From the IMG/VR virus record IMGVR_UViG_3300001460_008008, positions 1-31,872 of that record: DNA of 31,872 nucleotides, one strand, 5' to 3'. The notes beneath the pieces are model-generated. The model was not told the origin of the DNA. It made no database searches and was given only the letters and a program-made list of their open reading frames with translations. The translations under genes were made by a program, and so were the position numbers. Shown one piece after another: positions 21,541 to 29,641 of the stretch. The stretch comes from a virus. Position 1 is the stretch's first letter, and each line of letters starts with the position of its first letter.

Positions 21541-23087
21541 TGCGAAAGACTGATTGGGATGTCATCACTTTCGTTGCTAGACTCCAAATTAACATCAACG
21601 TTATTAATAGAATTAACAATATCCTGAAGGTCTCCGCGCTCTTCGATTCTAAAGTTTTGAATATTCAAGTTTATAAAATTCTTGCGATTAGAGCCATCTG
21701 GCATTTCTATGGGATTAATGTCACGAAGAGGGTTTTTACCTAGATGACGAGCTTTAAGATTTACTAGCTTGTGAGTTCCGAATCGATCTCCATCTTCATG
21801 AATTTCATCTGGAACTTTCCTCCTCAATAAAAACAGATGAGAACAGAATTGAGTGATCCCATCAGAAAGAGAGACCACACTTTCATTATCGACTATCGAA
21901 TCTGTTCCCCTGTTACCCGTAATCCCAAGTCTATTTGCTTGAACAGAAGTCATCATTGAAACGCAGGGCTTGCCATCAAAACACAAATCCCTATGGATAG
22001 TTTGCTTGAACAAGTGAACCATCAAAGAAACTTGCTGCCAACCAGAATCGTTTTTGCCAACGCTATTAAAGTCTGTCTTGATATAATCAAAACTAAAAAT
22101 CATTTTATTACCCCTGCCAACTTTAGAGTAGTAATACCTTTTTAGATAAGAGCACATTTCTTCAGCAGACATACCAGCAACATTCACATAATAAAACTGC
22201 ATATTACCAGACTTTATCTTATCCCAAGTTTGACGAACCTTTGCTACAACCTCTTCAACAGACCAATTCTTATAACTAGAAGTCCTCCACTTCCCACTTT
22301 GCAAGAGGTAAACAGGTATGCCGCTCATTGCAGAACATTGACGAAAAATAAGCTCCTCTTCACTCATTTCACCATTGTCAAAATGTAAGACAGGAATATT
22401 GTATTTAGCTCCAGTTCTTATTGTGTAATCCATGCAGAACTGAGTCTTTCCCACGCCAGAACGAGCAACAATAACAGAGATGTTTCCCTCTAAAAGTAAA
22501 GATCCGTAAATCTCGTTTATTCTTTCATGTGGCCCCATTAATCCAGATTCTTCAATAGGATTATTTCCCCTATCTTCAACCAAATCTTCCATCATATCAA
22601 AAAGATTAATTGGCCCATCATCAGTAAACTCAAAATCTTTAATATTTTTGTTATAAATCTCGTCAGCTTTATCTATAATTTCTGAATATTTTATATCAGG
22701 ATCGACCTTTTTGACATAAGAAGCTACGTCCCTTGCGGAGCGATAGATCTCTCTACGAGCAGAGAACTTTTTCAATTCCTTTACTGAAGAAATAAAGATA
22801 TCTTCAGTAATCTTATGGTAAACAAGGGATCGGATGTATTCTGGCAGGTCAATACTGTCTGGGAAACTAACCTTTAGTTGCTCCAATCTTGGAATAAGAA
22901 TAGTGTCATCAATTGACTCCATATTATTCAATGCATTGCGGATCAATTTAAAAATAGAAAGATGAACCTGAGAGTCTTCACTAAAGAAATCTTTCTCATT
23001 GAGAAACACTGAAACTTCAGCCCACTTGTGAGGGTGCTGGAGAAGACCCTTTAATACAGTCTTCTCTAGATCCATGCTAGATATCAT
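21537..23087 (-). CDS. dnaB: DnaB-like replicative helicase
   Basis: A 516-residue RecA-fold helicase. Residues 1-110 match the DnaB N-terminal all-alpha domain. Walker A is ARSGVGKT (208-215), the catalytic-Glu region is NGEMSEEE (238-245), Walker B is MIFSFDYIK (329-337), and VSMMTSVQANR forms motif H4. It unwinds the replication fork 5'-3' and interacts with the primase encoded directly downstream (ATGA overlap). It starts with ATG 23087 behind the best Shine-Dalgarno in the window (AGGGAGGTG, 4 nt away), located within the end of the upstream gene, so high translation is expected. Confidence 0.92.
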   Translation of the reverse strand: MISSMDLEKTVLKGLLQHPHKWAEVSVFLNEKDFFSEDSQVHLSIFKLIRNALNNMESIDDTILIPRLEQLKVSFPDSIDLPEYIRSLVYHKITEDIFISSVKELKKFSARREIYRSARDVASYVKKVDPDIKYSEIIDKADEIYNKNIKDFEFTDDGPINLFDMMEDLVEDRGNNPIEESGLMGPHERINEIYGSLLLEGNISVIVARSGVGKTQFCMDYTIRTGAKYNIPVLHFDNGEMSEEELIFRQCSAMSGIPVYLLQSGKWRTSSYKNWSVEEVVAKVRQTWDKIKSGNMQFYYVNVAGMSAEEMCSYLKRYYYSKVGRGNKMIFSFDYIKTDFNSVGKNDSGWQQVSLMVHLFKQTIHRDLCFDGKPCVSMMTSVQANRLGITGNRGTDSIVDNESVVSLSDGITQFCSHLFLLRRKVPDEIHEDGDRFGTHKLVNLKARHLGKNPLRDINPIEMPDGSNRKNFINLNIQNFRIEERGDLQDIVNSINNVDVNLESSNESDDIPISLSQ

Positions 23088-23305
23088 CGAGCACCTCCCT
23101 CGTCCAAAGAAATTTCGACCAACTTACTCAAAGCCATATCGACACAAGTATTTTCTGTCTTGGTTGCAAAAGTAGGTTGACCCACATCATTAATATAATA
23201 AAGGAAGAATCCCTTGTTTCCTCCGCTCTCAGAACCCGTGCAATCAAAAAGCTTCGTTAGAATGCTTATAGGTAACGTATTATCCGTTTTGTCAAAATTG
23301 TTCAT
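23084..23305 (-). CDS. hypothetical protein, 73 aa
   Basis: A 73-residue protein of unknown function starting at ATG 23305. It looks like a small alpha/beta protein (ISILTKLFDCTG, GGNKGFFLYYINDVGQPTF, CVDMALSKLVEISLDEGG). Both ends overlap neighbours: ATGA with the endonuclease upstream and ATGA with the helicase downstream. Its last codons contain the helicase Shine-Dalgarno. Its place between recombination and helicase genes suggests a helicase loader or accessory protein, but no motif supports this. Confidence 0.68.
   Translation of the reverse strand: MNNFDKTDNTLPISILTKLFDCTGSESGGNKGFFLYYINDVGQPTFATKTENTCVDMALSKLVEISLDEGGAR
23092..23100 (-). promoter_or_regulatory. strong Shine-Dalgarno of the helicase gene
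   Basis: AGGGAGGTG on the minus strand ends 4 nt before ATG 23087. It sits inside the last codons of the 23084-23305 gene (coding Gly-Gly-Ala-Arg), so the C-terminus of that protein is partly set by this signal. Confidence 0.8.
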
Positions 23306-23709
23306 ATAATGTCTAATGCTCTTAGAAGCTCCTCGTCAATGGTATCCCTTTCCAATATTCTGACAAGCTTAATTTGGTTAATTTCACAAAAATACTCCTT
23401 TTTCTCATCTCTCTGCAACTGAGAAAGGAAATTTTGCCTAGAGTTTGAGTGGAAGAACTTGTTGTATTTGTAATGTTGATTGCCATCCACCTCTACTGCA
23501 AGTTTTTTATTTGCGTTGTAAAAGTCTAATGTCATTCGTGTCCCAAGAACGGGAAGCTCCTCGAAAACAACATCAGAAACCCAATTTGAGTATAAGAGAT
23601 CTTTAACTTTTTTTTGAAGCTTACTCCGACACTTTTTGTCCCAATCAATTAAATACTTTGTAGAGTTTTTGAGCTTTTGTTCCCGACCAGTTGTCGTTAA
23701 AAAGATCAT
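23302..23709 (-). CDS. endonuclease-like protein, DUF559/DUF2726-type PD-(D/E)XK
   Basis: A 135-residue nuclease-fold protein. Glu50, Asp62 (TLDFYNANKK) and LAVEVDGNQHY (70-80, Glu73 and a following Asp-Gly-x-Gln-His) are arranged as in the small Vsr/DUF559-like endonucleases. A downstream RDEKKEYFCEINQIKLVRI provides the usual helix and strand. It may be a nickase or resolvase-type enzyme in recombination or packaging. It overlaps RecA (ATGA) and the 73-residue gene (ATGA) and is transcribed between them. No DNA-binding domain beyond the fold is visible. Confidence 0.75.
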   Translation of the reverse strand: MIFLTTTGREQKLKNSTKYLIDWDKKCRSKLQKKVKDLLYSNWVSDVVFEELPVLGTRMTLDFYNANKKLAVEVDGNQHYKYNKFFHSNSRQNFLSQLQRDEKKEYFCEINQIKLVRILERDTIDEELLRALDII

Positions 23710-24833
23710 GCGAAAACGTTTTCAGCAATAAATAAGTGCATTGCTTTTGTCACCTCTTCGTTGCTCTCCAAGAGATCATACAAAGCTTTCATTCCTTGAT
23801 ACTTCTCCTGAAGTTCAATGCCTCTATCGCCAAGATATTTGATCAACTCCTCATCAAACTTAAACCAAGAAGCTGACTTCTCAATAAAGTTCCACATTAG
23901 AAGCATTTCAATAATCTCACGCTCAATCCAAATAGACTTTCCATCAGATCGACCATGCTTAATTGGATAGCGGATACGCATTCCCGTGCTCTCATTCGTA
24001 GACTTTTGAATATGAACCTTGGCATAATGCCCAATGATTGGATTCTCTGGGCTTGGCCTTGCCTTTTGGTCTTGCAAGATCAAGTCGGCCTGATTTCTCT
24101 TTTCGAAGTTAATGATCCAGTCTGGATAGTGAAGTGCTGCATTGCCACCGCTAGAATTGGTTTGGTTGTTTGGATCACTAGCTGCATACTGACTCGTCTT
24201 AATAGTTGACCGAACCTGAGAGATCATAATGCACATGTGACCAAATTTACCCATCCCAAGACTAACTCGCTTTAAGAAATCTGAAGTTAAAGATGCACCT
24301 GCTGCAACTTTTGCTGCGTCACTGGTAGTCTTCTCTAGGTCAGATTTAGGAATCAAGCCATCCATACTGTCGATGACAATGCAAAATTTTTCTTTATCTG
24401 GGTTATTCTTTAGTAGTTCTCTAAGACCATCGAAAACTACATCATAAATATTGCACTCCCAAACAAGGCAAGTGCCGACTTCCCAGTCTTCTGGGTCAGT
24501 CACAAACTTCAATCCAGAACGCTTTTGGATGTCTCCTGATAGGCGACCCTCTGCTTTAATATAAAGACCCTTGGTTTTCTCTACTGTCTCAAGCATGTTC
24601 TTCATAACATGAAGAGCCTCGTTTGTTTTACCTCCTTCATTGCAGCCGATAAAACGCTGCAAACCAGCTCCAAGACCACCACCAATAAACTGGTCTAAAA
24701 TCAAAGAACCAGTCGAAACTATATAAGGCTTCGCAGTATCTTCATAATTGTAATGAAACTCTTTGTTACTCTTAAAAAACTTCGACATAAATTGCGAAGT
24801 GCCGATTGTTTCTTTTGCGCTTTTCTTACTCAT
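23706..24833 (-). CDS. recA: RecA-like recombinase
   Basis: A 375-residue RecA/UvsX-class protein. Walker A is GCNEGGKT (63-70), the catalytic Glu lies in KAEGRL (93-98), Walker B is CIVIDSMDG (151-159), and SQVRST (205-210) is the Gln-containing switch motif. The variable-looking L1/L2 loops and the Asn-rich TNSSGGNAALHYPDW stretch fit a DNA-binding loop. It catalyses strand exchange for recombination-dependent replication and repair. ATG 24833 overlaps the upstream zinc protein by 8 nt, and the stop overlaps the endonuclease start. Walker A differs from the cellular GPESSGKT, as is common in phage versions. Confidence 0.92.
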   Translation of the reverse strand: MSKKSAKETIGTSQFMSKFFKSNKEFHYNYEDTAKPYIVSTGSLILDQFIGGGLGAGLQRFIGCNEGGKTNEALHVMKNMLETVEKTKGLYIKAEGRLSGDIQKRSGLKFVTDPEDWEVGTCLVWECNIYDVVFDGLRELLKNNPDKEKFCIVIDSMDGLIPKSDLEKTTSDAAKVAAGASLTSDFLKRVSLGMGKFGHMCIMISQVRSTIKTSQYAASDPNNQTNSSGGNAALHYPDWIINFEKRNQADLILQDQKARPSPENPIIGHYAKVHIQKSTNESTGMRIRYPIKHGRSDGKSIWIEREIIEMLLMWNFIEKSASWFKFDEELIKYLGDRGIELQEKYQGMKALYDLLESNEEVTKAMHLFIAENVFA

Positions 24834-25272
24834 CTAAAAAATCTCTCAGGGTTTTTCTTTTTTCGATCAATCTATCTTCTCCGCATTTAAGCCTATGGTC
24901 AACCATTTTTTCGGAGTTTTTTGGCTTGTAGTAAAATTCTCTGAGCTTCTTGTCTAAGTATTCCAATCCATCTTTGGTTAAAAAATATTTTATTGAACCA
25001 TCGAACTTAAACGGAGGCTTAACCTTCAACAAAAAATCAGCATCATTTTCAAAGCGCTTGAAAACCTTCGTAGCTGTGATCATATCCAGCTTGTAATTCG
25101 TTGAAGGCTGATTATTCAGCATCTTCTTTATAAACTGCTGCCTCTCTCTAAAATAAGTAGGCTTTTTGGGTGTTTTTTTGTGGTTTTTAAATATAAACCC
25201 ACACTCACACTCTAAAGCTCGGCTAGAACACAAAGAAGAACACTTTGGACATTCTTTTTTACCCCTTGGCAT
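24826..25272 (-). CDS. zinc-finger protein upstream of recA, 148 aa
   Basis: A 148-residue protein. Its N-terminus holds a compact zinc motif: Cys8-PK-Cys11 and Cys22-E-Cys24 with Cys15 between (CPKCSSLCSS, ECECGFIF). A very basic linker and a C-terminal winged-helix-like region (SIKYFLTKDGLEYLDKKLRE) follow. It probably binds DNA or RNA and may regulate this replication operon or act with RecA. It is the first gene of the replication unit, starting 6 nt after a promoter-like element, and overlaps recA by 8 nt. The family is not recognised. Confidence 0.75.
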   Translation of the reverse strand: MPRGKKECPKCSSLCSSRALECECGFIFKNHKKTPKKPTYFRERQQFIKKMLNNQPSTNYKLDMITATKVFKRFENDADFLLKVKPPFKFDGSIKYFLTKDGLEYLDKKLREFYYKPKNSEKMVDHRLKCGEDRLIEKRKTLRDFLDE

Positions 25273-25278
25273 AAAGGT

Positions 25279-25307
25279 ATCCTAACATGCATTCATATCG
25301 TTTGCAA
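25279..25307 (-). promoter_or_regulatory. promoter of the RecA-helicase-primase unit
   Basis: TTGCAA (25302-25307), 17-nt spacer and TAGGAT (25279-25284) end 6 nt before ATG 25272. The element overlaps the last codons of the GMD gene. It is weaker in consensus than the others but has the same geometry. Confidence 0.5.
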
Positions 25308-26310
25308 CCATTTTTCTCACCAAGCCTAAAAAATCTGTTTTTGGAGACCAACCCAACTCTCTTCTAGCTAAGTCAGAATCTCCCAAAAGCAACTCTACTT
25401 CAGCAGGGCGATAAAAAGCTGGACTAATCTGGACTAAGATCTTGTCTTCATGGTAATACTTCTCGTTAACACTATAGCCATCCCATCGACATTGATCTTT
25501 AGCAAATCCTGCAAAATTGAAAGCCTCCTCAACAAATTCTCTAATCGAGTGTGTTTCGTCTGAAGACAAGACATATTCTTTTGGATGCTCTTGGTTGAGC
25601 ATCAACCAAACACCTTCAACAAAATCTTCAGCATCGCTCCAATCTCGCTTGGCATCTACATTACCTAACTCAAGAGGCATAAAATCGCCACTAGGGTATT
25701 CCTTTTGAATACGAGATACATTTTTGGTAATCTTACGAGTTACAAACTCTTCTCCGCGACGAGTTCCTTCATGGTTGAATAACCATCCTTGAATAGCAAA
25801 CAAATGATAGGAATCTCTCCATACTTTTACCATGTGCCTCGCACTAGCCTTAGAAACACCATAAGGGCTTCTTGGTCGCAACGGATGAAGTTCTGACTGT
25901 GGAGAATGTAAAACGTCTCCAAACTCCTCTGAGGAGCCAGCGTTGTAATAACGGCATTTAGGACAATGCTTGCGAATTGCCTCAAGCTGATACATTACAG
26001 CCATAGCATTTGTGTTCATGTGGTTTGCTGGTTGGGTCCAACTAACCCCCACAAAAGAATTAGCCGCAAAATTAATAAAATAATCTGGCTTCTCTTTAGA
26101 GATAACCTCTTCTGTATTTACAGAATCAGTAACATCTAAGTCAATGAGTTTAAAGCGTGGATTATCTACCAGATGAGCAATATTGCTATGATTTTTGACA
26201 CTTAAACGCCGAACTCCAGCGATAATAGTGTGCTCAGTATTCTTCAGAAGATAGTCAGCCATGAAGCTGCCATCTTGACCTGTTACTCCTGTAATAATAA
26301 CTTTTTTCAT
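25282..26310 (-). CDS. gmd: GDP-mannose 4,6-dehydratase
   Basis: A 342-residue extended short-chain dehydrogenase, full length for GMD. TGVTGQDGSF (7-16) binds NADP. AGSSEEFG (124-131) and Tyr150-x3-Lys154 (SPYGVSK) are catalytic, and NHEGTRRGEEFVTRKI, LGNVDAKRDWSDAEDF and YRPAEVELLLGD are hallmark GMD blocks. It converts GDP-mannose to GDP-4-keto-6-deoxymannose, precursor of GDP-fucose, rhamnose, perosamine and related sugars. It is last in the glycan operon, overlapping the epimerase-type gene by ATGA. No GMER or other 4-keto-converting gene is obvious, so the host or the neighbouring SDR may finish the sugar. Confidence 0.93.
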   Translation of the reverse strand: MKKVIITGVTGQDGSFMADYLLKNTEHTIIAGVRRLSVKNHSNIAHLVDNPRFKLIDLDVTDSVNTEEVISKEKPDYFINFAANSFVGVSWTQPANHMNTNAMAVMYQLEAIRKHCPKCRYYNAGSSEEFGDVLHSPQSELHPLRPRSPYGVSKASARHMVKVWRDSYHLFAIQGWLFNHEGTRRGEEFVTRKITKNVSRIQKEYPSGDFMPLELGNVDAKRDWSDAEDFVEGVWLMLNQEHPKEYVLSSDETHSIREFVEEAFNFAGFAKDQCRWDGYSVNEKYYHEDKILVQISPAFYRPAEVELLLGDSDLARRELGWSPKTDFLGLVRKMVANDMNAC

Positions 26311-27143
26311 CTATTTTTTATCCAATCAATTAAATTTTTAGTTGGCTCCCAGCCCAAAAGGTCTTTTGCTAAGACTGAATTACAAAGAGTATCTTGAGCT
26401 TCACCCATCCTATCGCCATGATAGTTAATTTTTTTTTCGCCATACATTTCCGAAACCTCCTTTACAGAGTGATTATCTCCTCTACCTAATTCAAATAAAT
26501 TTCCAAAAGATTTTTCCTCAAAAATTAAAATCAAAGCATCGACAATATCATCTACATGAGTGAAATCTCTACGTTTTGATCCATCTCCATAAATATTAAA
26601 TGCCATACCCTCTCTGTAAGCTTTGTCCCAAATACCAATTAAAGTTGCTGCTCCTTCCTCTAATTGATGAGGTCCGTATACATTATAAAACCTTGCGGTG
26701 CTTGCTTGTATATTAAATAGTTTTTGATAAAGTTCAACCGTTTCTTCAGACAAATCTTTTGTGAATGTGTATGGATTTTTAAATTTACCTGAATGGTGAG
26801 AAGAACTCCCAGCAAAAATTAGTGGGATATTATTGGACCTACAATATTCGCAAACATTAAATGTTGCAATCACGTTGTTTTTTGCATATAAAACTGGATC
26901 TTTAAATGAGGGTTGGATTCTAGCTGAAGCAGCCAAGTGATAAACTATATCAACATCTTCCTCAATGTTTTCTAGGGGGTATTCTAAAATGTCAGCATTA
27001 ATGTAATTAACACCAGAAATTTCATTTTCTTTTTTACCAGTAGAGTAATTATCTATGCTTACAACATCATGGCCATATTCCAATAATCTTTTGCAAAGAT
27101 TATAACCTACAAATCCCGCTCCTCCTGTAACTAATATTTTCAT
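26307..27143 (-). CDS. NAD-dependent sugar epimerase/dehydratase
   Basis: A 278-residue extended SDR of the UDP-glucose 4-epimerase/GMER-like group. GGAGFVG (7-13) binds NAD, catalytic Tyr125-x3-Lys129 lies in NPYTFTKD, and RFYNVYGPHQ is conserved. The active-site block AGSSSHHSGK differs from the usual SSAAVYG-type pattern, so the substrate may be unusual. Next to GMD, it could process the 4-keto-6-deoxy product, but that is an inference. It is coupled by ATGA overlaps to the GT2 gene upstream and to GMD downstream. Confidence 0.87.
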   Translation of the reverse strand: MKILVTGGAGFVGYNLCKRLLEYGHDVVSIDNYSTGKKENEISGVNYINADILEYPLENIEEDVDIVYHLAASARIQPSFKDPVLYAKNNVIATFNVCEYCRSNNIPLIFAGSSSHHSGKFKNPYTFTKDLSEETVELYQKLFNIQASTARFYNVYGPHQLEEGAATLIGIWDKAYREGMAFNIYGDGSKRRDFTHVDDIVDALILIFEEKSFGNLFELGRGDNHSVKEVSEMYGEKKINYHGDRMGEAQDTLCNSVLAKDLLGWEPTKNLIDWIKNR

Positions 27144-28309
27144 TTGTTTTTAGATTGAAAGTCTTGGATATCATCAATAATAATTATTAAGTTACCCACT
27201 TTGTAATGACCAAGCAAATTATTGGAAGATATAGCTGAACTTAGATTTTTTATTAAGTTGAAATCTTTCTGATCAAAGTTTCTCCCGTCAACATAAACCG
27301 TTACCTGATGATAATTAAACTCTGTTATTTTTTTAATTCTGCTATCCAAATTAAATAATGTTTTGTCGCAGTTTTCTGAAACATAACTTTTTACATTCTC
27401 AGAGCTACAATCTTGATAAATTACATCACAAACAGGCTCAAGATGATAAAGAAGAGTTGGATTGCAGTATTTACAAACAATAGCTACGTCATATTTAGGG
27501 AAAATAATCGGACTCAAATATTGATCTAGTAAAACATCAGTCCCCCATTTTCTAAAGAAGTTTCTCTCATTTTTGTGGTTTGTTTTTTGCCACTCTGGAG
27601 AATCTACCCCTGTATCACCACCAGAGATTTTGTTAAACCTACTGCCTCTAGAGGTGAAATGATAAACTAATCCATCCCAAGTTTGAATCAATTCATATCC
27701 ATTAATAACAAACCTATAAAAAAGATCGGAATCTTCCCTGCTTTGAGGAGCGAACAATTCATCATGTCCACCTATGCTCAAAAAATCTTCTTTATACATG
27801 CACCAAGGAGCGAACATTCCATTAGTCGTTTCGGAATCAGGCTTTTTCTGGTAATCATTTTTACACCAATCCACAAACTTATCATAATCAAAGTCTTTCA
27901 CTTCTGAACCTAGATCAACTAAAACTTTTGATTGGTGATCTGGGTGAATGGGAGGCTCTAATCTAGTAGCGCAAACAACCTTCCTTTTATCTAAATGTTT
28001 TAATATTTGATAATCTAAGTCGGGAGCAGCAACCATATCAGCATGAAAAGCCATGATTATATCTGTTGGGGCCATAGCTATCCCCTTGTCGAACATACCA
28101 ACAATACCGACTCTTTCTGGTCCAGAATTTTTATAACAATGAAGTCTTTCATCATCCAATGAATCTAACCATTCTGAAGTTCCATCTGAAGAAGCGTCAT
28201 CCAAAATTAAAATATGGTGAGAACCCTCCAATTTCTTTAAAGAATTGTAACATATTTTTAAGAATTCTAAATTATTTCTAGCTGGGATTACAAAAGTAAT
28301 AGCTCTCAT
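27140..28309 (-). CDS. glycosyltransferase family 2, 389 aa
   Basis: A GT-A enzyme. It has the N-terminal TFVIPARNNLEFLKICY, then ILDDASSDGTSEWLDS (35-50) and MAFHADMVAAPDLDY (about 90-104, the metal-binding Asp region). WCMYKEDFLSIGGHDELF followed by REDSDLFYRF is the typical acceptor-side motif. The C-terminal ~110 residues (from about 280) are a separate, Asn/Asp-rich domain I cannot assign. It likely adds one sugar to the operon's glycan. ATG 28309 lies just beyond the methyltransferase stop; its stop overlaps the epimerase gene. Confidence 0.86.
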   Translation of the reverse strand: MRAITFVIPARNNLEFLKICYNSLKKLEGSHHILILDDASSDGTSEWLDSLDDERLHCYKNSGPERVGIVGMFDKGIAMAPTDIIMAFHADMVAAPDLDYQILKHLDKRKVVCATRLEPPIHPDHQSKVLVDLGSEVKDFDYDKFVDWCKNDYQKKPDSETTNGMFAPWCMYKEDFLSIGGHDELFAPQSREDSDLFYRFVINGYELIQTWDGLVYHFTSRGSRFNKISGGDTGVDSPEWQKTNHKNERNFFRKWGTDVLLDQYLSPIIFPKYDVAIVCKYCNPTLLYHLEPVCDVIYQDCSSENVKSYVSENCDKTLFNLDSRIKKITEFNYHQVTVYVDGRNFDQKDFNLIKNLSSAISSNNLLGHYKVGNLIIIIDDIQDFQSKNK

Positions 28310-28310
28310 A

Positions 28311-28952
28311 TTATTTTTTAAGGTTAATTAAGAAAAAGAAAACTCTACAATTATTAAGATCATTTGTAATGTCTGTCCCATACTGATTTCTAGAATTCAA
28401 CAATAATTCTTGTAAACCAAATCCTGATATTTTAGAGTCTGGAAAGTTTTTTGTTAGAATTTCTATCATCTCCTTTGAGTCGTATTCATATAAGTGAGTT
28501 CCTCCATCATACTCCCAAGTAGGGGTTAATCTTCTTGGAGTAGTTATAATTATTGTTTTTTCCGTAACAAATTTTAAGGACTGTAAATATTGATCTATTT
28601 TTTCTGGAGGAAGATGTTCAAATGTTTCTATCGAAGTGCATACATCAAATTCATTCTCTTCAAATTCATCTTTCAAATTGAAAATATCGCAAGTTAAAAA
28701 ATGAACATTATCTCTTCCGAACCTGCTCTGACTTTCTTTGATTGAATCTTCATCTATGTCAATCCCTGTAACAGACTTTGCGCCAAGAGAATAAAGGATC
28801 ATAGCTCCATATCCTCTACCAGTAGCTGCATCTAAAACTTTCTGACCCTTCGTCCAATAGTCAGCTATCACATAACGATCAATCATGGTTGAGGTTGCAG
28901 GATTTTTGAGTCTGTTTATCTCTTCAAGAGTGTGATTATCTGTAGTTTTCAT
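28311..28952 (-). CDS. SAM-dependent methyltransferase
   Basis: A 213-residue class I methyltransferase. KVLDAATGRGYGAMIL (38-53) is the SAM-binding glycine loop, GIDIDEDS (63-70) the acidic strand that holds the ribose, and FDVCTSIETFEHL motif III/IV. It most resembles small-molecule or sugar methyltransferases of glycan loci, so it may O-methylate a sugar or glycan terminus, or act in capsule-chain capping. It overlaps the deacetylase-like gene upstream by one base (TAATG at 28952). The substrate is unknown. Confidence 0.85.
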   Translation of the reverse strand: MKTTDNHTLEEINRLKNPATSTMIDRYVIADYWTKGQKVLDAATGRGYGAMILYSLGAKSVTGIDIDEDSIKESQSRFGRDNVHFLTCDIFNLKDEFEENEFDVCTSIETFEHLPPEKIDQYLQSLKFVTEKTIIITTPRRLTPTWEYDGGTHLYEYDSKEMIEILTKNFPDSKISGFGLQELLLNSRNQYGTDITNDLNNCRVFFFLINLKK

Positions 28953-29641
28953 TAAATTAAATCTTCAAAATTTTTAAAAGTAACTTTATATTTGTCAAGA
29001 AGAATCTTCAAAGTATTTTTGAAATGAGTGTAATTTGACAAGTCCCAAACATTTTTATTAAATTTGCCTGATATGTGCGACTGAAAGTAAATAAACTTAT
29101 CATCTACAATGGACTGCTCCTTACTTGTGATGCAGGTATTGTTCGCAAACAGTTTACAGTCTTCTCTAAAGTGGATGTTTTTATTAGTTAACTCGTGGAT
29201 TGCTAAATACTTGAATTTTTCTTGTGCTGCATAAAAAGACCCTTGAGTAGCATTCCATCCACACATCCTCCATCCTAATGGATGAACATCAACAGAATCC
29301 CATTCAATTAGACAATCATTCAATCTTTTCTGAGATTCATAATAATCTAAATCCAAGAATTCATTTTCTCTACAGTAATTAGGATTAGTATATGGCCTAC
29401 AGTGAGTGTGGCCATGACCAGCAAATTCTATCCAATCTTGATCTTTCCAAAACTTAACCCAATCTTTATGTTTCGAAAGGGGGTATAATCCTTGGTAATT
29501 AGAGGGCGTAAACAAAACGAATTTACATCCAAACTCCTCATTTAAAAGTTGAATATATTTAGTGCATTCGTCATTAGGTAATCCCCAACCTTCTTCTGGA
29601 TGAAGGTCGTCAATTGCTATTACTATATCTAAACTTTTCAT
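28952..29641 (-). CDS. polysaccharide deacetylase-like protein
   Basis: A 229-residue protein of the carbohydrate esterase 4/DUF2334-like fold. IAIDDLHPEEGWG (8-20) gives the paired aspartates. AGHGHTH (74-80) supplies the metal-binding histidines, and LGWRMCGWNAT (122-132) matches the motif that carries Arg/Trp in NodB enzymes. It may remove acetyl groups from a glycan or sugar nucleotide. It is preceded by a transferase gene overlapping by 32 nt and followed by the methyltransferase. The family is divergent, so activity is uncertain. Confidence 0.75.
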   Translation of the reverse strand: MKSLDIVIAIDDLHPEEGWGLPNDECTKYIQLLNEEFGCKFVLFTPSNYQGLYPLSKHKDWVKFWKDQDWIEFAGHGHTHCRPYTNPNYCRENEFLDLDYYESQKRLNDCLIEWDSVDVHPLGWRMCGWNATQGSFYAAQEKFKYLAIHELTNKNIHFREDCKLFANNTCITSKEQSIVDDKFIYFQSHISGKFNKNVWDLSNYTHFKNTLKILLDKYKVTFKNFEDLI

